NCBI GenBank assembly: GCA_035651595.1
Contig: DASRFJ010000321.1
Location: 1-44,422, forward strand
Direction of reading: 5' to 3'
Length of the DNA stretch: 44,422 nt
Origin: JAFARZ01 sp035651595
Lineage (GTDB): Bacteria > Actinomycetota > Actinomycetes > Streptosporangiales > Streptosporangiaceae
Numbering within the stretch: the first letter of the stretch is position 1; each line of letters begins with the position of its first letter. Both the position numbers and the translations under genes were made by a program. The notes beneath the pieces were generated by a model. That model saw nothing but the letters and a program-made list of their open reading frames with translations, was not told the DNA's origin and searched no databases. Shown here one piece after another: positions 39,656-44,422 of this stretch.

Positions 39656-40666
39656 ATGAAAATTCGCCATTTCGTAAGGTTTACCCAAGTCGCCCCAGCT
39701 GCCCTGGTAGCCGGACTCGCGATCGTCGCGGTGGCCGGCTGCACGTCGTCCGCCGCGACGCCCGGCGGAAACGAAGGCGGAAGTGCAGGCGGAGGCGCCG
39801 GCGCATCCGGGCTCACCCACATTGACGTGGGCGTTCTCCCGATTATCGACGACGCGCCGGTGTTCATCGCCTTGCAGCACGGCCTGTTCCGGGCGCAGGG
39901 TCTCGACGTCACGCCGCAGGTCCTGAACAGCGGCGAGGCCGCCACGCAGGAACTGCTTTCCGGAAAACTCCAGTTCGCGTTCAGCAATTACGTCACAACC
40001 ATCTTGGCCGTGAGTCAGGGGGCGAAACTTCGCATTGTGGCCGATGGCGCCCAGACGCTACCCGACACGAATGTGATCATGATCGCGAAGGGCTCGGCGA
40101 TCCGCAACGTCGCCGACCTGCGCGGGAAGTTGATAGCCGTGAACGCGCTTGGCAACATCGGATCCCTGATGGTCGATTCGACGCTGCAGACCTATGGTGT
40201 CCCGGTGAATTCGGTGACATTTAAAGTTGTCGCGTTTCCGCTGATGACTGCCGCTCTTCAAGATCATTCTGTGGACGCGGCGTGGATGGCCGAGCCGTTC
40301 ATCACGCAGTCGGGCGAGCAGATCGGCGCCGAGCAACTGGCCGATACCGCGAACGGCTCGATGACGAACTTCCCGATCGCCGGGTACGCGGCGCTCACGG
40401 ATTACTCGCGGCAGCACCCGTCGGTGGTCGCCGCGTTCCAGCGAGCGATCGAGCAGGCCCAGGCACTGGCCGCGACCCGGTCCGTCGTCGAGCAGGCCTT
40501 GCCGACGTACATCCCGGGGATGTCACCGCAGCTCGACGCCGCCGCGCATCTGGACTCCTATCCCACCTCGCTGAACCAGGCCCGCCTCCAGCAGGTCGCG
40601 GACGCGATGCTCCAGGCAAGGATGCTGAAGCAGCCGTTCGACACGCGGCAACTGCTCATGCCCTAG
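39656..40666 (+). CDS. NitT/TauT-type substrate-binding lipoprotein (SsuA/ThiY-like)
   Basis: A protein of 336 residues from ATG 39656; GTG 39647 is possible. Lipoprotein signal with lipobox VAGC, Cys29. Then an Ser/Gly-rich linker and a periplasmic-binding fold: IDVGVLPIIDDAPVFIALQHGLFRAQGLDV, FAFSNYVTTILAVSQGAKLRIVADG, VADLRGKLIAVNALGN, VDAAWMAEPFITQSGEQ. The family delivers nitrate, taurine, sulfonate or thiamine precursors to ABC permeases. No permease or ATPase is encoded nearby, so it is an orphan. It is divergent from a NIT-sensor kinase. The end overlaps the convergent glycosidase by 11 nt. Confidence 0.9.
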   Translation: MKIRHFVRFTQVAPAALVAGLAIVAVAGCTSSAATPGGNEGGSAGGGAGASGLTHIDVGVLPIIDDAPVFIALQHGLFRAQGLDVTPQVLNSGEAATQELLSGKLQFAFSNYVTTILAVSQGAKLRIVADGAQTLPDTNVIMIAKGSAIRNVADLRGKLIAVNALGNIGSLMVDSTLQTYGVPVNSVTFKVVAFPLMTAALQDHSVDAAWMAEPFITQSGEQIGAEQLADTANGSMTNFPIAGYAALTDYSRQHPSVVAAFQRAIEQAQALAATRSVVEQALPTYIPGMSPQLDAAAHLDSYPTSLNQARLQQVADAMLQARMLKQPFDTRQLLMP

Positions 40667-42695
40667 CGGTACACGTCAGGCTCGGCAGGGAACTCGGCAC
40701 GGCGCCGGTGCCGATCAGGCCGAACGTGGTCGAGCCGCCCGCGGGTATCGCGCCGTCGTAGCTGAGGTTGCCGACGCTGACCGCGGCGCCGGACTGGGTC
40801 TCGCTGGCGTTCCAGATCTGCGAGATCGTCTGCGACCCCGGCCACGAGTAGCCCACCGTCCACCCGGTCGTCGCGGCCGTGCCGGAGTTCGTCACGGTGA
40901 ACCCGAGCTGGAACCCGCCGGACCACGAGGTGGCCACCGACCAGGTCGCCTGGCAGCCGCCGGCGGGCGTTGGCGTGCGCGTCGGGGTCGGCGACGGCTG
41001 CCCGCTGCCATTGGTCAGAACGACGATGCTTTCCGCGGGCACATTCACCGCTTGTCCTGAGAGGCTGCCGGTGGCGATGGCCGGACTGGCCGCGGAGTAG
41101 GTGTACTCGGTCTCGGTGGCGCTCGTGATGCCGAGGCTGGACATGCTGATCGTGTACCCGTTGGCGGGATCCGCGTTGACCAGCATCACGGAGTAGCCGC
41201 CGCCGGACTGCTGGGAGTAGTAGGCGTAGACGTTCGGCGTCGGCACCAGCAGCGTGCCGACCTTCGCGCCCTTGACCGCGAGCTTGGCGGCCAGCGCGTA
41301 GCCGTAGTACGGCGGGTACGGGGTGTCGGCGGCCGGTTCGCCGCTGCTGCCGGAGGAGAACATGCCGAAGTCCGCGGTCGGGGTGCCGTAGTTGTGCACG
41401 TCCCACCAGTCCACGGACTGCGCGCCGAACGAGAGCCATTCCATCGCGTTGGCCGCCGCGAACAGCGCGCCGACCGGCTGCTCGTTCCAGGCGTTCGCCG
41501 TCTGCGACATGTTCGTCTCGCCCACCACGAAGTACGCGCTGGGATCGTAGGTGGCCAGCGCGCTGTGCACCTCCGCGGCCGCCGCCGGGATGTTGTCGAC
41601 CAGCGACATGATCGACTGGACGCTCTCGGTGGGCAGCCCGTTGATCGGGTACCAGTGCACGTCGGCGCAGTTGATGTCGGCCGCGTCGGCGGACAGGATC
41701 GTGCTGTTCCACTGCTGGTAGTTGGTGACCCCGGACCCCGGCGCGAGGTTACCGTCCATCCCGTAGTCGTAGCAGATCTGGGCGTTCGGGTTCGCGGCCT
41801 TCATCGCCTGCATATAGCTCAGGCCGTTGCTGGCGTAGGACGCTGCGGTGTGCGGGTTGGCGTGGTTGTCGGTCTCCCACGAGCCGTACTCCTCGTTGCC
41901 GATCTCCCACAGCGAGACGCCCTCGCCGGACGTCGCGGACTGGGTGACCCAGGCGGCGGCGTCCTGCGGGGTGTCGGAGCCGTAGTTGACCGTGACGAAC
42001 TTCTGGCCGCTGGTGATCGCGTCGACCTGCTTGGCGTACTGCGCGAAGTCGACCGGGTCGGTGGTGCCGTTGAACGTGTTGGGCTGCCACAGGTACCCGT
42101 CGGCGTAGGAACCGCCGGGATACCGGATCAGGCCGGTGCCGGCCGACGACAGGCTGGTGGCGATGGACGCGTCGGGGAAGTTGCTGTCCCAGGATGCGGT
42201 GTTGACCCCGAGGGGATCCAGCGAGCCGGTCAGCGTGGCGCTGCCCGTGCCCTCCGAAGGCCCGGCGCACGAGACCGCCGGAACCGGGTTCGACGTGCCG
42301 TTGTAGTCGCCGTTGAAGCCGAACGTCGCGGACTGGCCGGGGGAGAGCACCGCGTTGTACGTCCCGCCTGGTGTGGCCGTCACGCTTGTCCCGGTCTGCG
42401 TCACCGTGGCGCTGTACGGCGAGCCGGCCACGATCGTCTGGCCGCCGGTGAACGTCCAGCTGACCGTCCAGGTCTGGATCGTGTACGACGCGTTGTTCGT
42501 GACCGTCACCGTGGCGCCGAAATCCGGCGGGCTGTTGGACGGCGTCTGCCACCCGATCGTGAAAGTTGCACCGCAGGCGGCCCCCGTGTCGGCCGGCGCG
42601 GCGGGCGCCGTCACCACGACGCCGATGACCACGGTCGCCACCCCCAGCACGATTGCGGTGATCAGGCTAGGCCAGCGCCGACGTGGTCCGGACAT
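40656..42695 (-). CDS. Secreted GH51-like glycosidase with CBM2 modules at both ends
   Basis: A protein of 679 residues from ATG 42695, with GGGGAGGA 4 nt upstream. Signal peptide to about residue 37, then a CBM2 (about 42-145, GATFTIGWQTP to GFNGDY), a TIM-barrel glycosidase domain (about 160-560) and a Pro/Thr linker (PSPTPTRTPTPAGG). A second CBM2 (about 580-679) follows. Candidate catalytic residues are E268 (WEIGNEEYGSW) and E393 (VVGETNMS), 125 apart, as in GH51 alpha-L-arabinofuranosidases. It should hydrolyse plant cell-wall polysaccharide outside the cell while bound to cellulose or xylan. The exact GH family is inferred from motifs. It is divergent from the next secreted protein. 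Confidence 0.85.
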   Translation of the reverse strand: MSGPRRRWPSLITAIVLGVATVVIGVVVTAPAAPADTGAACGATFTIGWQTPSNSPPDFGATVTVTNNASYTIQTWTVSWTFTGGQTIVAGSPYSATVTQTGTSVTATPGGTYNAVLSPGQSATFGFNGDYNGTSNPVPAVSCAGPSEGTGSATLTGSLDPLGVNTASWDSNFPDASIATSLSSAGTGLIRYPGGSYADGYLWQPNTFNGTTDPVDFAQYAKQVDAITSGQKFVTVNYGSDTPQDAAAWVTQSATSGEGVSLWEIGNEEYGSWETDNHANPHTAASYASNGLSYMQAMKAANPNAQICYDYGMDGNLAPGSGVTNYQQWNSTILSADAADINCADVHWYPINGLPTESVQSIMSLVDNIPAAAAEVHSALATYDPSAYFVVGETNMSQTANAWNEQPVGALFAAANAMEWLSFGAQSVDWWDVHNYGTPTADFGMFSSGSSGEPAADTPYPPYYGYALAAKLAVKGAKVGTLLVPTPNVYAYYSQQSGGGYSVMLVNADPANGYTISMSSLGITSATETEYTYSAASPAIATGSLSGQAVNVPAESIVVLTNGSGQPSPTPTRTPTPAGGCQATWSVATSWSGGFQLGFTVTNSGTAATTGWTVGYSWPGSQTISQIWNASETQSGAAVSVGNLSYDGAIPAGGSTTFGLIGTGAVPSSLPSLTCTARA

Positions 42696-42810
42696 GAGTT
42701 CCTCCCCGGCGGACAATCCGCTTTACCGGTTAAGTCCGGGCGATCGTATGTCCCGGCCCGCGGAAGTCAACCCCTGGGCGGGACGCCCGGCCCGGGGTAC
42801 GCTCCGGCAC

Positions 42811-43848
42811 ATGCGGGCACCCGGGAAATGGATATCCGTTGCGGCGGCGGCGGTCTCGCTCACGCTGACTGTCTGCGCGGCTCCCGCGCTGGCCAGCCAG
42901 GCGGGAGGCGCCGCCCGGCACAGCCGGCCGGATAACGGCTTCGCGCGGACCGGTCCGTGGAACAAGCCGTTGCCTGCCCACGTGCCGCTGGCGAAGGACT
43001 CCGCGGCGATCGTGGCCAGCATCGCGCACGACCAGCAGACCCACTTCGGCATCTGGGGCCTGAACACCGACACGTACTCCACGCCGGTCTTCTACGTCGG
43101 GCGGCATACCCCCGTGCAGCGCTGGACGTATTCGGACTGCCAGAACATGCCCCAGCTCGCGTCCGTGATCGCGCCCTCGCTGGCCGCGGTGCCCACCCCC
43201 GCGAACCTCATCGTGTCGCAGGGCACCGACGAGTCGACCACGATCTACGAGCCGTCCACCGACACCTACTGGGACTTCTGGCGCGCGCAGAAGGACGCCA
43301 GCGGTCACTGGTCGGCGTGCTGGGGCGGCGAGATCAAGCACTACTCGAAGAATCCCGGGATCTTCAAGAACCCGCTGGGCGCGTCCGCTTCCGGCCTGCC
43401 GCTCGGCGCGTTCACCATCCGGATCTCGGAGTTGCAGCGCGGCCGCATCGACCACGCGATCAACCTGATCGTGCCGAGCACCCGGGCCGGCTGCTTCTCC
43501 TGGCCGGCCTCGCGCGACGACGGCAACACCGCGGGCCGCCACATCCCGTGCGAGGGGCAGCGGTTCCGGCTCAACCCGTCGTTCGACGTGAGCACGCTGT
43601 ACAGCCCCGCGGCGCGGACCATCGCCAGGGCGATGCAGCAGTACGGGCTCATTCTCACCGACAAGGGCGGCGCGGTCGTCACGATGGCCGAGGACCCGCG
43701 GCCGTACGAGGCGGCCCACGGCGGGGTGAACCCGTACCCGGCGCTACTGGACCCGGACCACCGGCTGCCGCCAGGAGGCTGGCAGTACGTGCTGACCCAG
43801 ATTCCCATCGGCGAGCTACAGGCCATGCCACTCAACTACCGGTTCTGA
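42811..43848 (+). CDS. Secreted protein of unknown function
   Basis: A protein of 345 residues from ATG 42811 (MRAPGKWISVAAAAVSLTL). Signal peptide is cleaved near ALASQA (about 30). The mature part has W-rich segments: NKPLPAHVPLAKDSAAIVASI, HFGIWGLNTDTYSTPVFYVG, STDTYWDFWRAQKDASGHWSACWGGEIKHY, GLPLGAFTIRISELQRGRIDHAINLIVP and an H/R-rich end. Four cysteines (SDCQNM, SACWGG, AGCFSW, IPCEGQ) may pair. Related proteins seem common in actinomycetes, but I cannot name the family. The neighbouring glycosidase suggests an extracellular role. The longer in-frame extension upstream is antisense to the glycosidase signal region and is rejected. Confidence 0.8.
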   Translation: MRAPGKWISVAAAAVSLTLTVCAAPALASQAGGAARHSRPDNGFARTGPWNKPLPAHVPLAKDSAAIVASIAHDQQTHFGIWGLNTDTYSTPVFYVGRHTPVQRWTYSDCQNMPQLASVIAPSLAAVPTPANLIVSQGTDESTTIYEPSTDTYWDFWRAQKDASGHWSACWGGEIKHYSKNPGIFKNPLGASASGLPLGAFTIRISELQRGRIDHAINLIVPSTRAGCFSWPASRDDGNTAGRHIPCEGQRFRLNPSFDVSTLYSPAARTIARAMQQYGLILTDKGGAVVTMAEDPRPYEAAHGGVNPYPALLDPDHRLPPGGWQYVLTQIPIGELQAMPLNYRF

Positions 43849-43885
43849 TGGCCGTTCTGATGGTCGTTGGGGGTAGCGTCGGGAT

Positions 43886-44422
43886 GTGGCGGAGGCGGGG
43901 GACGCGGTCGCGGACATGGCGTATTTCACCGCGCGGGACGAGAAGCCGGCCGAGTACTGCCGGAAGGCGGTGCGGAACTGCGAGGTGTACGTCGGGCTGA
44001 TCGGGTTGCGGTACGGGTCGCCGGTGCGGGACGAGCCGGGCCTGTCGTACACGGAGCTTGAGTTCGAGACCGCGACCGACGCGGGCCTGGTCCGGCTGGT
44101 GTTGTTGCTCGACGAGGACGCGGTGGTGCCGATCCCGGCATCCCGGCTGATGGACGGGAGCGCGGAGCTGCGGGACCGGCAGTGGGCGTTCCGGGCCCGG
44201 CTGCGCGACAGCGGGGTCACCGCGGCCACGTTCTCCGGCGCTGAGTCCCGAGGAGCGGATGACCGGACGGCGGAGCGTCCGGGAACAACCGGGCTGCCCG
44301 CGCGGCCGGCGGTGGTGGGCCGGGATGCGGAGGTGGCGGCGCTGACGGGTGCGTGGCTGGACACGCAGCCCGGAGCGGTCGCGGTGCTCGGGGCGCCGGG
44401 GATCGGCAAGAGCACGGTGTGC
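43886..44422 (+). CDS. DUF4062 / P-loop NTPase protein, partial and N-terminally short
   Basis: Open from GTG 43886 to the right edge. The first 75 residues match the C-terminal part of DUF4062 (VADMAYFTARDEKPAEYCRKAVR, VYVGLIGLRYGSPVRD, LSYTELEFETATD). The family usually begins about 25 residues earlier with a strand like RVFISHTSEL, and a stop codon (43874-43876) closes this frame just upstream. Further on, VVGRDAEVAALT and a P-loop GAPGIGKST start a STAND-type NTPase that continues outside the window. In other bacteria DUF4062-NTPase-TPR proteins are candidate signalling or defence proteins. The start is uncertain and the gene may be an N-terminal deletion. Confidence 0.75.
   Translation, partial: MAEAGDAVADMAYFTARDEKPAEYCRKAVRNCEVYVGLIGLRYGSPVRDEPGLSYTELEFETATDAGLVRLVLLLDEDAVVPIPASRLMDGSAELRDRQWAFRARLRDSGVTAATFSGAESRGADDRTAERPGTTGLPARPAVVGRDAEVAALTGAWLDTQPGAVAVLGAPGIGKSTVC

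Noticed and set aside
39454..39987. Long N-terminal extension of the NIT kinase
   Set aside because: It overlaps the divergent promoter and the lipoprotein coding region; ATG 39453 has a ribosome-binding site.
42313..42810. Long N-terminal extension of the secreted protein
   Set aside because: Antisense to the glycosidase signal and CBM2; a signal peptide begins at ATG 42811.

Overview
This is a GC-rich window. GTG and TTG starts are common, adjacent genes often overlap by 4 nt, and many families are typical of filamentous actinomycetes: XRE/NB-ARC/TPR regulators, an ECF42 sigma factor, a MalT-like LuxR regulator, a DUF574-type methyltransferase, a conservon-type kinase with a roadblock protein, and secreted CBM2 and PKD proteins. 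I read it as chromosomal DNA of a soil actinomycete (Streptomyces/Catenulispora/Streptosporangiales-like). I cannot name the genus. I see no tRNA, rRNA, CRISPR array, transposase or phage gene.

Layout. 1-2588 is the N-terminal part of a large XRE/NB-ARC/TPR regulator (minus strand) that runs off the left edge. 2749-3532 is an SnoaL-type sigma-factor gene that has lost sigma region 2. It is followed by a DHA2 drug exporter with a strong terminator, an HhH-PHP protein, a VapBC toxin-antitoxin pair, and a divergent LysR/ABM-like pair. 8.2-13.4 kb is a short-chain carboxylate (acetate-type) block: ActP-like symporter, small membrane partner, LytTR response regulator, LytS-like kinase, and a divergent SatP/GPR1 permease. 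13.5-15.2 kb is an ECF42 sigma operon whose DGPF partner gene is internally deleted. 15.3-17.9 kb is helR, an RNA-polymerase-recycling ATPase, with a recognisable rifamycin-associated element (RAE) upstream and two copies of one dispersed element flanking it. Next come an aldehyde dehydrogenase, a small secreted cysteine-rich protein, an MMPL transporter, a MalT-like LuxR regulator with a divergent 78-aa/SRPBCC pair, a secreted PKD/FN3 phosphoesterase, and a SAM methyltransferase. 30.1-36.4 kb holds an OmpR-type two-component system divergent from two consecutive ABC-2 type ATPase/permease pairs separated by a YtrA-type GntR regulator with a tandem operator. 36.6-40.7 kb is a partial conservon (NIT-sensor kinase plus roadblock) divergent from an orphan NitT/TauT-type binding lipoprotein. 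The right end has a GH51-like glycosidase with CBM2 modules at both ends, a secreted protein of unknown function, and the start of a DUF4062/NTPase protein that runs off the edge.

The most unusual signal is repetitive. A palindromic element with arms of about 20 bp occurs three times (8.3, 22.5 and 30.1 kb), always past the 3' end of a minus-strand gene, except where that gene runs into it. Two genes, the symporter and a histidine kinase, are translated into it and carry the same element-encoded tail (IIAD[ST]YPP). A second element family brackets helR. Several genes (two at ECF loci, and possibly the right-edge DUF4062 gene) look like precise deletion remnants.
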